A stretch of DNA of 64,000 nt. It comes from Piscicola geometra (Eukaryota > Annelida > Clitellata > Hirudinida > Piscicolidae). Under the pieces are notes generated by a model. It was not told the DNA's origin. It searched no databases and saw nothing but the letters and a program-made list of their open reading frames with translations. Each line of letters begins with the position of its first letter. The first letter of the stretch is position 1. The stretch lies in assembly GCA_943735955.1 (NCBI GenBank), contig OX030957.1, forward strand, positions 8,028,757-8,092,756. Reading direction: 5' to 3'. A program made the position numbers and the translations under genes. Of the stretch, positions 50,401-64,000 are shown in pieces.

Positions 50401-53400
50401 ACCTCTTTTTTATAACGTCTGGCCGTTTTATTCATGATTCGTCTCTAATGAATGGATGGCGCGCCCGTAAATTGATCAGAAGGAAATCGACTTTTTATAC
50501 TTACATGTGTTGAAATAAGCAAAAGCAGTTAACAAATATGCAAGATATTGCTCTTTAAGTCGCAGCTTAAAGCTGATTCGTGCTTGCAGACGTCTGATGG
50601 AACCCGAGAAATCATCTGAAGGCCATTAAGAGCGGATTCGATTCGATCCTTGATTTAATTACTCTTGCAGGAGTGCATGATTGATGGAGGGTTTGCCACG
50701 AGGATACATCAATGCTCGTCCAAATAGCCTTTTAAGTAAACGTACGCATTCATTCTGCTGATCGGATGGCCGAGGGGTTAACGAGTCGTGGCCATAGGTC
50801 GTGGGTTCAATTCCCACAAATCCTAAAAGCTGAAAATTCTTTGAAAGCAACTTAAACCCCGTGAAAAAAAATTACGAAAATAATCTTAATTTCTTCATTA
50901 CAACCCAGCGGTTATGGGAAACGTCAACATTTTAAGGCATTCGTCGTTATCCTAAAAAAATATTAAGTCTCAAATAAAAAATACAAAGAAAATTAAAAGG
51001 TTTTATTATTAATAAATTAATAATTTTGCCCAATAATAAAACTCCATTAACAATGAATACGTGGAAGCCACAAAAAACCTTTAGGGGAGATTATGAAATC
51101 AAATTATAATTTAATCATGTCGATCCAAAAGAACGAAAAAAATCCTAAAAAGAATAACATTTTTCAATAATTGAATTTTATATTAAATAACGAAAGACAG
51201 GTATTTGAGCTGGAGTTGTTTGGGAGTTCAAAAGAAAATTGTGAGTGGATTAATTGCAAAAAAAACATTAGAGAACAAAAACTGGTATGAAAATGAGTGT
51301 TTGAAAGTCGACATGACGAAAACTTAAGTTCTAGCTTGACGAACAATTAAAAGTCAAGAATTCAAGAAAGTGTTATGCATGGTTTGACTCCCCAATGATG
51401 CTCAGATATATTTGTTGCTTTTCATCCATCATATTGTTTTCGATGTTTTTAATGTTTTGAGAGAACATTACTCAATGCCTCAGAGATTTTGTCATCACAA
51501 CAGATACAGGAAATTATCTCCAATGTAACAACCACTGTATACCCCGCTGGGTGTGCAACAACAACATCAATTCAAAGTTTTCTTTAAAACACTTTTTGAA
51601 TTTGAATATAGGTTATAAAAACCCTAAAGAATCTGATGGTTTTGGCATTTCATGCGTTGTGCCTAGCAGGATCAAGCGCATGAAAAATCCATAAGAGCCA
51701 ACAATTTCGAAAACGAAGCATAACATCATCAGCCGTCTTCTAGAGTTTATAGCCCATGGCTAAAACACGTCTCCGAATTCTATTTGCGCGTGGAGACTCA
51801 TTAGCGGGACTTCTTTCAAGCTGCCCTTCAATATCCTCTCTCCTAATCCCCCATCCATCTTCATCGTCTTCTTTCTCTTGAAACATCGCTTATTCCATAA
51901 ATGCTTGATTAAACTTGAGACAACGAAAGCTGTTGTGGTGGTGTTTTTTGCGGGTGCTCTCAAGCAATGCATCCAAAATCTTGAACGCAACGTTTGAACA
52001 GACAAAGAAGCAAGAAACTTAGAGAAAAAAGAATGTGAGACGGATGAATCAAGGAAGAAAAAAGAGGACAAATAGGATAAATGAAGAAAGAAGAGGATAA
52101 GGAGAAAGCCTGCTTTGATTCCTCCAGCCTAATGGCCTCCCCACGTCACGCGCCATTACGCTGATTGCAAATTGACTTAAATGCATTTTCGCTAATATTT
52201 TTAACTTAATCGTTCTAATCTTTTTCTTTCTTATTCTCTGCGTAGAACATTTATAAAAGTAATGTGGTCATTAGCAGCATCCATACACACAGGGTCTGCC
52301 TACTCGACGAGTGCCTGCATACATCATTGAAGCAGCCTTTCTTGTCTTCCGTTTATCGTTTCGAAATAGCCTTTCAGTAATTATCGTTATTATCTGTATT
52401 TACTCTTTGATGTGAATTCAGCATTCTGCGCAGTAAAGCTTCTTTCATTGCCATCTTCTCCCTTGTTTACTTTTGCAGATTGAAATATCGTGGTAATTAT
52501 AGTAATGGCACGTAATGATAATCATTAATAAATAAAAACATTCAGAAAGATGATTACCCTCCTTTTTGAGTCAACAAAAAATGTTTTCTTAGGCATTAAA
52601 TTTAATCTTCTGTGGCTTACTTTAAGCGACAAGGTTATTTTAAATTCAGGCAAAAATATAACCGGAACTACAACTGTATGAATAAATTGTACACTCTCTA
52701 ATTATATTTATGAACAAAAACCAACATAAAGAAAATTCAGAAAATTTTCTTCTACATAAATACAACTTCACAAGGCAATTCGACCACACGCACGGAGTAA
52801 GAGAAAACAATGCCACGCACCTGCTGTCCATTGCGGTCTTTGTAGCGAATCCACCTGCGCCCCTCTTCCCTTTGGTACTCCAGTCTGAAGTGCTCCACAA
52901 ACTCCTGACCCTGGTGTAGTGGGAGAGATGGGATGGTTCTTGCTGTTATTGGGATTAATGGGATGGGATGGATGCTGTTAGTGGGATGGCTGAGTGTTGG
53001 TTTGCCTTGATATGGCTGGGTAATTATGTAACTTCTAGCTAATGAGGGACCTTTTTGCTAAGGGGCTTAATACTGAAATAAAGATTCTTGATAAAAGTCT
53101 GAAAAAAATTATCAAACGATTTTATAAAGAAAATGAATTATTTTTATTAATTACTTTCATTAAAAATATTTGTTTGCATTGTATTTAATTTAACAAATTA
53201 AAATTCCGAAACAACTTTGAGGCTCGACTTTAAAGTGAAATTATATTCGTATATAAATTTTATTCATAAGACTTAAAAATTGATGATATCATACATTTTT
53301 TTAAAAGATTAAAGCTAGACATAAAAAATGACTTGAAAGGTTTCGGCACTTTTTAAAGATTAAAAGATTTCTCTCTTCTGTCGTCTTAAATATTTAACCA

Positions 53401-56400
53401 CCTTCAAAAAGATGCGAAATCGCAAAAAGATTGTCTAAAAAAAAGATAAATGTATATTTGAAATGCGCAGAATAAAATATGTCGAAAAAGGAAATTTATT
53501 ATTCCACAACTTCGTCAAGTATCAGAAAACTCATTATACCAGAAAACTCCTTTACAATGCATTCTAGAGCAAGCAACTAATAATAATAATAATAATAAAA
53601 TTATTAATAATAATAATAAAATTATTAATAATAATAATAAAATTATTAATAATAATAATAAAATTAATAATAATAATAATAAAATTATTAATAATAATAA
53701 TAAAATTATTAATAATAATAATAAAATTATTAATAATAATAATAAAATTATTAATAATAATAATAAAATTAATAATAATAATAATAAAATTATTAATAAT
53801 AATAATAAAATTATTAATAATAATAATAAAATTAATAATAATAATAATAAAATTATTAATAATAATAATAAAATTATTAATAATAATAATAAAATTAATA
53901 ATAATAATAATATCAATAATAATATTAATAATAATATTAATAATAATAATAATAATAAAATTAATAATAATAATAATAATAATAAAATTAATAACAATAA
54001 AATAGACAACGTCAGCACCCAAAACTCACTTGTCCATTTCCGAAGCGTCCTTGAGTCTCGACCTTCGTGATGACAGTCAGCTGTTGCAGGTCGATCTGCA
54101 GGTACTCGTAGGAGAGGTGGTTGATGGCACCCCTTGGACACCAGGCTCCTCCCTTCCGGTCAGTCCTCACTCTGCGTCGGTTTTGAGGATTTGCTGGATT
54201 TTTGAAGGGATTTAGTTTTTGTGTATCTGTGTGTGCAGCTACTGAATTTTTGTAAATTTATATGTTTGCCTACATTTTTAGAAGTTTAGTTATAGGTTTG
54301 CGAATATCGAGATCTAAGCGTTTGCTGCTTATTAACTCAATGAATCTCAAACATTCACATTAATGTACTTTTATCTTTTTGCTTCCTCCATTTGTAAAAA
54401 CTGAAAAAAATATTATAAACTATCTTTTAAAAGAAGACACTCGCTGTGAGAGAGCTGTGGGGGAAGTGTTGAGAAGCACTGCTCGGTGACTTGAAGAATT
54501 GCTCTGAAGAATATTTTTTACTATTTCTTTTTTTAGCACAAAACCGGTTCATTTCAGACTCGAAAGCAACTTTCGGACATTTAGGACTTGAATGACTTTT
54601 GGCGGGAAACTTCTAAAAGCTTTTTGAATTTATTGATTTTTAAAGACGCAAGTTGACGGCTGCTCAGAAACATTGCTCTTCGTTTTAATGAAGCCTTAGC
54701 ATCGTCATATCACATTAAAATTAACTAATTTCGCAACTGAAAATGACAACATACTCACAAAGAAGACTCAGGCAAAAATAGTTAATTAATTTAGGAGAGA
54801 AGTTCTTTGTGGACGACTTCAAAGCGGGCTATGAATTCTTGATGCCGGCAGCTTCATAATTCACTTTCACACCCTTTTGAAGAGCACTTTGAATTTTCTT
54901 TTTCGTTATTTCTTTGAGCTCAACTTCTTAAAGAGTTATTTCATAGAGAGATGATTCGCTTGCTAATTAGGCAAACACTTTGTTGGCATCTTTGAAATAT
55001 AAGTTGAATTTTTAAACTTCAGAAAAATAACTGTTATAAGAGATGATGTGCGAAAGAAAAAAATAAAGCCATTAAATTTTGAAACTTAAACAATAATTAT
55101 TTTCGAGAGTAAACGGGAGGAATGGGTGCTTGAGTGGAGTGGAGCGACCAGGAAACACCTGCAAAGGAAGGCATTCATCTTGCCGCACTCAACAGCTCTG
55201 CCGGATGCGCTTCAAATTGTCACTCTGAAAAACCTCGTGCATGTTTAAAAGTCCGTCTACTTGCCTGTCTGCTTGTCTGTCTGCTTGTCTGTCTGCTTGT
55301 CTGTCTGCTTGTCTGTCTGCTTGTCTGTCTGCTTGTCTGTCTGCTTGTCTGTCTGCTTGTCTGTCTGCTTGTCTGTCTGCTTGTCTGTCTGCTTGTCTGT
55401 TTGCTTGTCATCTACTTGTCCGTTTGCATTTATTTGTGCAGCAGCCAATGGCGGTACGTGCCTTGGTTCTTGCGAGTTTGTTTTTGAAAAGATTTTGAGT
55501 GTTCATGAAGCAGTGATTATAATGGCTATTATAGGTTGTTGCCAGCAAGAAGTCAAAAGATCATTCATGCATTTGTGTATTTATTCGGAAGCGAGGAAAG
55601 ATTTTAGTATTAATAATAAAAGAAGTGGTGGTGGTTGTGGTTGGAATGTGGAGTTATTGGCTGAAATGCGGTGGTGGTGGTCGAAATGTGGAAGATAGCG
55701 TGAGAGGCTGAGTGGTCGCTGTGTGCGTGCATTAAACTTTCAGAAAAAAGATTTTTATTGTTGCAAAATCAGAGTCATTTATATCTTCTATGTTTTTAAA
55801 GAACAGTCTGATTTAGAGAAAAATCCCTGGTCTTAAAAAAGTTTTCTAGGACATTTTCTTATCTTTCGGAATGGTGTTTTGGAATTTGTTTTTATCAAGT
55901 TTCGGCCTCTGTGATTTTATTACGCACGCTGCATTTCGTCGCCAGCTTCAATGCAGCACGTACCTTTTTTCTCATATGCTTTTTTACGATATCTTCACTT
56001 CTGAAAATAAAACTATTGCTTAATATTCTTTTTAATTTTTTGTGTGATTATCTTATTTTAATTCTTTTGTTCAAACGCTAACTTTTCAACTGTTTACTTA
56101 TGCGATTTTTACGTTTTTACATCAGATTATGTTTCATCAAGAATTTTATTCATATTTTGCTTTGCAAGCTGAGTTAACTGAAAGCTTCTTGCTGTGGTTG
56201 ACCATTAAAAAATAAACTTATAAAGTGATAATCAACTAAAGATTTCAATTTATAACTTAATTAGAGCTCTATTGGTTTGTTCTATTGGTGTAATGTTAGA
56301 GGAATTAATTTTCTTGCAATAGTGACATTAGGTTTATCTTGCGTTCAAAGCTCAAGACGACAGAGCTGAATGGCGCGTGGAGTCTCAGGACCGCAGATAG

Positions 56401-59400
56401 ATGAGGCGTGTCATTGCTGCACACTCGAGCCTCCAGGCAGCATTTTTTGCCAATAAATCGGATGTTTGAACAATTTTATCTCGTTAAAATGAGAGAAGTA
56501 AATTTTAATTTAAGTTTTTATCACTTGAGAAAAATGACTGTTATTAGTGGAAAACAGTTTAACAAACTATCGAAGCAAAATTCAGGATGGCAGTCATTAA
56601 TTACATTTCGGTCAAAATAAAACCATGTTTTAATGAAATAAATAAGTTAAATAGTGAAAAAGATGGGTAAACAAAAAAAAGATATAAATCGATTCTTTAG
56701 AAAGCGTTTTTCACAAGACAAATGAGTAAGTCCTCAGAAGAATTTTATAAAAAACCCGCAAACTAAAAATAGGTTTCTAGTTCAGAAAATTAATAGTTTT
56801 GAAAAATTGTATGAGAAGTGAGAAATGTGGGTAATGGTGGTAAGAGGTGGAGTTTGGGGATGTCGACATGGGCTCCTGATTGAAGTCAAAAGTGAAAAAG
56901 AATTTAATGTACGTCATCAAAAAGACAGAGACGTCATAAGGAAGCTGCAATAACGATAAAGTTGATGAAATATTTTTAATGGCCTGAAATGAAGGAAATA
57001 AAAAGGTAGAATTTAGCTACAAAAGGAACGTGATTATAAGCACAACAATAAAGAGGGAAATAGTAAAAGATAAAATGATTACGAGCGCGGGAATGAAATT
57101 AAAAAAGAACTTTATAACGGAAATTTACACGTAAAAGCCTGCGATAAGCGAGGTAGAGAAGCATGAATGTCGTAGCTTAGTGGAAGCCATTAAAATTAAG
57201 AAATGTTAACAATATGTTTGACTTTACGGAAGACTAAATACATATATAAAATATTTCAAAATCTCAATTATTTCACATTTGAATTTTGCTTTGCAATTCC
57301 CACTCAGCTACATAATTATGCACAAATGAGAAGAAGTGAGGTTGCATAAGGGAAGACTGCATGTGTGCTTTCTAATAGCTCCCGACCATGATGCAGACGC
57401 TAATGGAGATGCAGCCTGGTGCTACTGTATATGACCGTTTGCCATTTTATAATAATTGTCTTCAAAAGTGGACCTGAACGGTAATTAATTTGAGTCTTTC
57501 AGCTCAGCCAAAGTTCATCATTTTTCTTTGTTTGTTCTAATTTCTGCAAATATTGGAGACAAAAACTGCTAACATTCTCACAATGAATGTGTGCATACAA
57601 AATTTTGAAAACTTTCATTTCCACTAATTAGCCCTACATTTTAAAACATTATATTCTAATTAGATTCTATTTTAATGCTCTTCCTGTCTAGACTTCGGCT
57701 GTAAAGTTGCATTGGAAGGCTTCGTGAATTAAATGCCTTTTGAAGCAGTATGTTGTGCATTTCTAAGATGGCAAATTAGCTTGACGCATGAGTTGAAACT
57801 GCTCTAAATCTCAAAGAGTTTTAACCTGCTTATAGTTTTATTCTCAAGAAAGCTAAAAAATGCCAATAATGCTCAAAAATTGGAGACTTAATAATCCTAA
57901 AAACTGTCTGAAAGCCTCATTGTCTCCACGCAGGCGCCTCGATCAATCCTCATCAAAGGCATTATTACTCAGAATGCTTTTCCATGCATTTAAATACCTG
58001 CTTCCCATCAAAAAACCTCCAAGACTCGAAAGGAACTGTTGCTTGAGCGTACAAAAAAGGCTCAGCTATTAAATTTAACCGAACATTGGCCTGTCGGCTT
58101 AACCAGTGTACACGCGTGGTGCAGTGAGAATGATCTATGCCTCGGAGTATGCCTTCTTCTTTTTGCGAGTTTTTTTACCTTTTTGTCTTTTCATTTGCAT
58201 GCCAATTTGCGCCTGTGTGTGTGTTTTTGATAGACTTGTGTGTCTTTACGTGTGTATGACATACATATACAAGAACAGATGGAAGATTGTATATACTTTT
58301 TGTGTGTTCTTTCATTGTGCAATAAAGCAGCTGTCTGAACACTGCATTATGCATGTTGTTAGCACTCAAACTATGTCATTTCATCACCACGTTTCACACT
58401 AACAAATTGAATATTTTATTTCTTCAACACTTTTATACGCCTTGAACAATTTTCCAACATTTTTTTCATATAACCATTTTTAGCTGAAAACTATAATTCT
58501 AGATTTACATTGATAGTTGTAGGTTTTTGTAAATATTTTAAATTCATATTTATATAACCCTAACCCCAACCCTAGATTATAGTTTTAAGCAAACTAGCAG
58601 TTTTCACATGCGCATTTCACAACTGGCCGGAACATATTCATTATTCAAATGCCCATCCATCAGCTCCATCAGCATCCCCCACTCATCTTTATCCATCCAT
58701 CAAATTATAAACTCATCTACTACTCGACAATACTTTTATCTTCTTTTTCACCTGTCTATCCATCATATAAACATGTCTTTCCCCATTCACCCTTTATCCA
58801 AAGGGATTGTTTCAATCATCCATCCACCGCTCGGAACCTCCCTAATCCCGTTTCCATTCACGGATTATGAAGATAGCTTTCCTCCTTTCTGTTCCAGATC
58901 TATACCTTTTTCTAAATCAGCGTCTAAGAAAAGCAAGCATTATTTACTTTTCCTCTGACAATCTGGAGTGCTTTTCATTGCAGCCAGCCAGTCTGTCCAT
59001 CTATCACAAGCCATACAACTTGTAATCGTACCAAACAACCTTTTTACGCGAGTTTTTTGGTCAGGTCTCGATGGTTGACATCTCACAGAGTGACAGATTT
59101 GAGTGCGTTTGAATTTGTGCTACTAAAATATTAATTATTTCTTAATTGGATGTTCCTTTTGAGACTCGTAAAAATTGGAAAAAAGCGTCAAAAAAAGAAT
59201 TACACGAAAAAAGCAAGAAAAAACCAAAAGTTGTTTTGAAACACCGGTGCAACAGCTTTCCCAGACTGCCGACTTAATTATTCATCGAATTTGAACGGCC
59301 TTCCAGTCAGACATGCATCATCTTCGCGCTTTCCAATCGAAACTCCGTGCTCTCAGACGTCTTTGGAAAATATTTGTTTTAAATCATCTACCCACATTTC

Positions 59401-60034
59401 ATATAAAAGCTGGATAATGACTCTGGAAGCAGTTTCTAGAAGCAGTGAAGTGTCGAAGAGCGCTCGAAAAGCAATCATAATCACTACTTTAGGGTTATAA
59501 CTCAGCTCTTTCGACTTCATAAGACCCTAATGGTGGCAATGATACGCCGGCAAGCAGATGACTTTGTGCGTTTCAGTGAATATTTAATGCTCGTCACTTT
59601 TTATGAGACCTCCTGCCACAGCAGAGTTCATCTTTGTTCTCTTACTTAGACACTCTCATGTTTGTTTTCTCGTTAAATTTCAAACTTCTGCCAATTTAAT
59701 ATCTTCCCAAACACCTATCTTTGGCATCAGCACTCTTCATCTCTTCTTCTTCTTCTTCTTCTTCTTCTTCTTCTTCTTCTTTGCTTTCTTCTTCTTCTTT
59801 CACTCATTAGCTTCTTTAAAGCCAGCCTTCAAGGCATCTCTCAATATCTTTCACAACTTAAAAAAAAAATATTATTTTTTATGAAGCTTTGGAAAGCAAA
59901 AATAAAAATAAAAAAAAGCAAATGGCACCTGGCAAAGGCCGGTCCAGTGGTTTCGGGGTCGAGGGAAGAGCTGGCGCCAAGGGAAGAGTCTTCGATCTTG
60001 TAGGACTGCATGCCCAGCGAGGAGACGCAGTGGT
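44452..60034 (-). CDS. DDR: Discoidin domain receptor-like protein without a visible kinase domain (5' end missing)
   Basis: Exons in transcript order: 59929-60034, 54030-54171, 52821-52910, 48668-48860, 46311-47021, 46049-46228, 45712-45810, 44452-45389; GT-AG throughout with consistent phases. Domains in order: a discoidin domain beginning [20 protein letters not shown], then [71 protein letters not shown] and CLRVEIYGC; a DS-like domain with [60 protein letters not shown] and [18 protein letters not shown]; an acidic Asn/Tyr-rich juxtamembrane part; and a membrane segment ([20 protein letters not shown]). These follow human DDR1/DDR2, collagen-activated receptor tyrosine kinases. The last exon gives about 312 residues of Asn-rich cytoplasmic tail, then TAA. 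No kinase domain follows. The signal-peptide exon is upstream of 60034 and not found. Confidence 0.85.
44955..45092. repeat. Coding (GTT)n repeat in the DDR-like last exon
   Basis: GTT/AAC trinucleotides with GGAGTT interruptions; read on the minus strand they encode the Asn/Ser-rich run in the receptor's tail. Confidence 0.9.
47022..48667. other. DDR-like intron
   Basis: AT-rich intron between the exons at 48668-48860 and 46311-47021. Nothing further recognised. Confidence 0.6.
48861..52820. other. DDR-like intron, about 4 kb
   Basis: AT-rich intron carrying a tRNA-like element at 50757-50826. Other open frames are short and unsupported. Confidence 0.6.
50757..50826 (+). tRNA. tRNA-like element (tRNA pseudogene or SINE head)
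   Basis: Has an A-box-like GATGGCCGAGGGGTTAACGA and a good B box in GTGGGTTCAATTCCCAC, whose arms pair as a T stem. GGAT near the start can pair with ATCC at the end as a partial acceptor stem. The anticodon arm does not fold cleanly, so a working tRNA is unlikely and a pseudogene or SINE head is more likely. The minus-strand open frame reading [20 protein letters not shown] is a side product. Confidence 0.5.
53577..54002. repeat. (AAT)n-based minisatellite in a DDR-like intron
   Basis: About 420 bp made of units near 21 to 22 bp containing AATAATAATAAAATTATTA, a self-complementary motif, so single strands could form hairpins. Confidence 0.95.
55257..55415. repeat. 12-bp minisatellite (CTGTCTGCTTGT)n
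   Basis: About thirteen near-perfect copies. Because 12 is divisible by 3, every frame is open, which explains the repeated [12 protein letters not shown] frames. The same unit in reverse complement occurs at 32495-32611. Confidence 0.95.
59741..59800. repeat. (TTC)n repeat near the DDR-like exon 59929-60034
   Basis: About 55 bp of TTC with one interruption, in the intron about 130 nt downstream of that exon's donor (read on the minus strand). Confidence 0.9.
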
Positions 60035-62123
60035 CTGTTGGTGATGCTTGGAGAGTTAATGGGAGTTCGAGAAGGGAATAAAGTGGAAGTTAATGATGAA
60101 TTTTAAGCTTTCGATGACTTCAAGAAAATTCGTTTGAAAGCTTTCGACTTTAAAAAATATATATTTCCGATTTTTTATTAAAATGAATTTAAATTTAAAG
60201 TTTTTAAAGCTGTATATTAACTTTTCCATATTGCCAATTTTTCAAGTGAGTATATTGAAAAAATATTTCAATAAGAATCCGCAAAAAATCGAAATTTCAA
60301 ACGACGCTGAAATTTTAAAACAATGGCGATTTGTCATTTTCTGAATGCTTGAATGAAAGAATTTCACAAGTATTTACAAAAACGATAGAATTACACACTT
60401 TAAAATAAATTGCTTTTCATGAGCTCACAATTTAGTTGGAAATCGAGTTATAAAAGGAGGATGGAATTAAACTCTCATGCTCCCACAGTTTCAATGCCGT
60501 TCTTTCAATCAGTTATTCCTTAATTTAGTCATTAATTTTTCATTTATTCATTTAAAAATGAAGTTTAGTGTAGTGATTAAAGGTTTCAAAAGATACGAAT
60601 AATAAAGTATAGGGAAATGCACTTCTCTTGCTCGACAGTTGACACTCGTAAAGATTTTCAATCAAAGCTGCATGGCTGTTTTAAATAAAAAACGACGTTA
60701 AAATATTTTCTAAATTAGTCTAAGTAGCTAAATAATCTATTAAAAGTTATGGGATTAGCATTATTGCTTCTTAAAAGAATCTTTCGCGGGACCTCAAGTC
60801 GTTAAAAGTCTACGAGAATCAACAAGTTGGAAGGCTTTTGTGTGTGAGTTCTAATGCCATTCTGATGTTTCGATTAAAATGCATCTAACAACTGCGTGGA
60901 ATCTCAATAAAGCTGGAAAGCTGCACAACGAAGAGACAAAATTAGCATGCTCTGAGCTGTCAGCAGAGACAAGGGCAAGATTGTGGCTGAAGGCAAGAGC
61001 ATAATGGTGACGTGGAACAAAGCTTGTCGCAAAATGCATCAAACGGACGTCTTACCTTACGCTCTTTCCTGACTCTTATTCATCTTTATTTTTTTTTCTC
61101 AGTCCCACATTCATCATTCAAAGTCTGACAATTTTTCACAAATATTTTCTTTTGTCTATTTTATTTTTGGCGCAGAAAGAGTCATGAAGACATTTTTTAC
61201 TTGTTGAAAGAAAGTAAATGTTAAGAGGCTAAAATAAGCTTTTCGTTCAAGAACCTCTCAAACATTAGTCTTCTGTGCATCTGAAAGTGATTTCAGACCA
61301 GTTGAATATCGCCTGAAACTTAAAAAAAGTGATTTTGTCAGAAATATCTAGGATTCTGTTGCATTCGTCTAAAAGATTATAAAGAAAAGATTTATTGAAA
61401 AAAGAAGTGAATGCTGAATGAAACGTAAACATTCATTGACACAAAGCTTTATAACGCCACAAACATCGATTGGTTCTCCCAGTTCATTCTCAAAGATTTC
61501 TCAAAGATTAGCACAGCACCAATGACCTTTTCCCATTTCTTGAAAACCATAGGGTTTCTTTCAAGTTTCTCATCTAAAAACTATTTTTTAAATACCACAA
61601 AATGTTGAAAAAAAAGTTTTTAAAACTCATGACTTCAATCATTTAGAATATTTATGAATAAAATGAATTTTAAAAATTGAAAAATAGCTTCTTTAATCAG
61701 TTTTTATTTTTGCTCAGCTGCGTGTCAAAACAGTAAGAGACAGCTTCATGTCGTGCACTGAGACACAAGACGAAAAAAAATGGAATTTTCTAATGAGAAA
61801 CTGACATTTTAAAAACACTTCATAAAAAATTCTGTTGAAATTTTATTGCCTTCAAAGGGCCACTTTAATATGCCTTTCATTTCTGAATATTTCGTCGCTG
61901 AAAGATGAAGCCTTCGAGTGGAGATCAAGCAATGACACCCTCCGTGCTGACAGATTGTCGAAGTGCTTGCATACCAAATGACGTGAAACATGTGACTAAT
62001 GAAGGATGGAGAAAAAAAATGAAAACAAAAAAAAACAAAAGAAGAATGGAGGAAAGGGAAGAGTGGATAAAGAGGGCTGGGAAGAGGTGGGTACCTGCTC
62101 TAACGAGTCAGATATGATTTCAT

Positions 62124-62187
62124 TGGTGTGTGTTTGTGTTTGTGTTTGTGTGTGTGTGTGTTTGTGTTTGTGTGAATGTGTGTGTGT
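62124..62187. repeat. Imperfect (TG)n
   Basis: About 60 bp of TG with TTTG interruptions. Confidence 0.85.
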
Positions 62188-62511
62188 GCTTTCATTCGCT
62201 AGTTGTATGTATTTGTCAGTCATGTTGGCAACATGAGAGCACGTGTCTTCATAGAACCTGAGATTATTTCTTCCACAACGAGTAGCTTTCCTAAACGGAT
62301 GCATTACTGAATGGAAGTGACGTGCATTAAAAAAATTGGTTATATTAAAAATATTCAGTTTTGAGTGTATAATTCATAATTTAACTTTGCCTGCAGCTTC
62401 TTTGTTTGTTTGAGACGCTAAATAAGTGGATGTCAAAGTTTTTTGAAGGACTTTTTAAAGAAACATAAAATGGACTTGTGCTTTTAGCTTCACTCTATAT
62501 ATCACTGAATA

Positions 62512-62972
<461 letters not shown>

Positions 62973-64000
62973 TTTTTTCTGATCAATATTTCGAAAGTGA
63001 CTTTATGTGAGAGTATGTAGGCTTCCACAAAAAAGGGTTGGTGTGCTTCGGCTTATTTGGCGAAGTACGTGCTAGTGTGCTGTGAAAATGTCCAGTAATT
63101 GAGGCTATAAAGAATGGAAACTCAAAAACAATTCTTTAAAATTGCTTTTGACGCCTCAACATTTCCTCAGCTTTCAAACCTAAATGGACAAGCCATTATT
63201 CAAACATTCTTCTTTTTTTAAACTTTTTTTTACTTTCACTCGTAAAACGTTTTCACATTTCAAAAAGTTTATTTATTCATTTCTAAATTCTCAGTCATAA
63301 CTTGGAAGATTCAATCTCCATGTAGGGCTTTTGAAAACACTTAGTAACATCTTTGCGCTGCCAACACCAGTTATTCTGTTTCATCCCTCTTCCCTGCTCC
63401 TACAATTCTTAAAATGGATTGCTTAAATTTCTGCTTCACCGCCACCACCAAATAAACATAATATGTTTAGTGGTGTGTAACTGGCCAAAAGAAATTTCAT
63501 AGATTAGTCCAAGATTTTTTTCTACATTTCTTTTTCATCACTATATAACCATTTTTCAACATTAATGACACACCAGAGTTTTTTCGTCTTGTATATAGGC
63601 GATGGATAACATTTTATAAAATTGATTTTTAACTTTTAGCTTGAATTTAGGTCATTTTAAACTTTATTTTTGACTTCAAATAATCTTGATGAGAAAGGAA
63701 TTTTGAAGCTTTAATCGGTGCTAATGCTGGAAACATGTTTGAATCGTTATAGAAGTTTCTTTGCAAAAAAATTCTTTAAAAACTTCATCTTTTTTTGGCA
63801 GATGTTCTACAAAACCTCTGGCGTCTCTTTTTTCAAACCATTCTTTTATGCCCCTCAAGCCACACACACAAACCCAGCGTTAGATCTCGGAAAAAGAAAC
63901 TAATTAAAAAAAGACCCTTTCCATGTTTTTGTTCCATAAAACTCACTTGTGCTCCTTTATCTGGAAACTCATAAATTCTTCTTATGTTTCTTAATGTTCT

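Larger units (their letters stand above)
54172..59928. other. DDR-like first mapped intron, about 5.8 kb
   Basis: AT-rich intron holding a 12-bp minisatellite at 55257-55415, a short TAACCC-like run near 58555-58577 and a CTT/TTC run near 59741-59800. No supported coding sequence. Confidence 0.55.

Noticed and set aside
50659..50850. 63-codon minus-strand frame reading [20 protein letters not shown]
   Set aside because: Overlaps the tRNA-like element; a known kind of artefact from tRNA or SINE sequence.
55134..55698. Repeated CLSACLSA / CLLVCLLV and Gln-Thr-Asp frames
   Set aside because: 12-bp minisatellite, open in all frames because the unit is a multiple of three.
58555..58577. Telomere-like TAACCC repeat
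   Set aside because: Only about three imperfect units; too short to call an interstitial telomere.

Overview
This is an animal (bilaterian) nuclear genome window. It is AT-rich, its genes are split by many short introns, and CA/TG, trinucleotide and longer tandem repeats are abundant. The proteins fix it as metazoan (kinesin-1, cyclin H, TP53RK, GATD3/ES1, a discoidin domain receptor, a peripherin-type tetraspanin, a HES-type bHLH factor and a NuMA-like coiled coil). I cannot place it in a phylum from the sequence alone; an invertebrate is likely.

Layout: 1033-1212 (-) is one exon of a HES-family bHLH gene, followed by about 9 kb with repeats but no convincing gene. 10165-12707 (-) is GATD3/ES1, head-to-head with cyclin H at 13216-15834 (+). 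16846-21598 (-) is a four-exon secreted acidic protein that I do not recognise. 22891-25547 (+) is a peripherin/ROM-type tetraspanin with a very long tail, followed 268 bp later by TP53RK at 25816-26626 (+). 27145-37566 (-) is a complete 24-exon kinesin-1 heavy chain whose exons join to exactly 948 codons plus a stop. 39372-43161 (+) is an 11-exon HOOK-domain/coiled-coil protein resembling NuMA. 44452-60034 (-) is a discoidin-domain-receptor-like gene (eight exons found, 5' end not found) with ectodomain and membrane segment but no kinase domain. 60035-64000 is intron or upstream DNA of that gene, including about 460 bp of nearly pure TG.

Exons were assigned by reading both strands, joining at GT-AG (or stated GC-AG) junctions, and checking that phases agree and that the joined protein matches the family. 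The genes are ordinary neighbours, not a pathway. The most unusual features are: (1) CA or TG microsatellites that run directly into splice sites in three genes, always CA on the acceptor side and TG on the donor side of the transcript; (2) a kinesin-1 tail in which the autoinhibitory IAK motif reads IVM; (3) a DDR-like receptor with an Asn-rich cytoplasmic tail in place of a kinase; (4) a phase-0, four-exon secreted protein of unknown family; (5) two families of short dispersed SINE-like elements.
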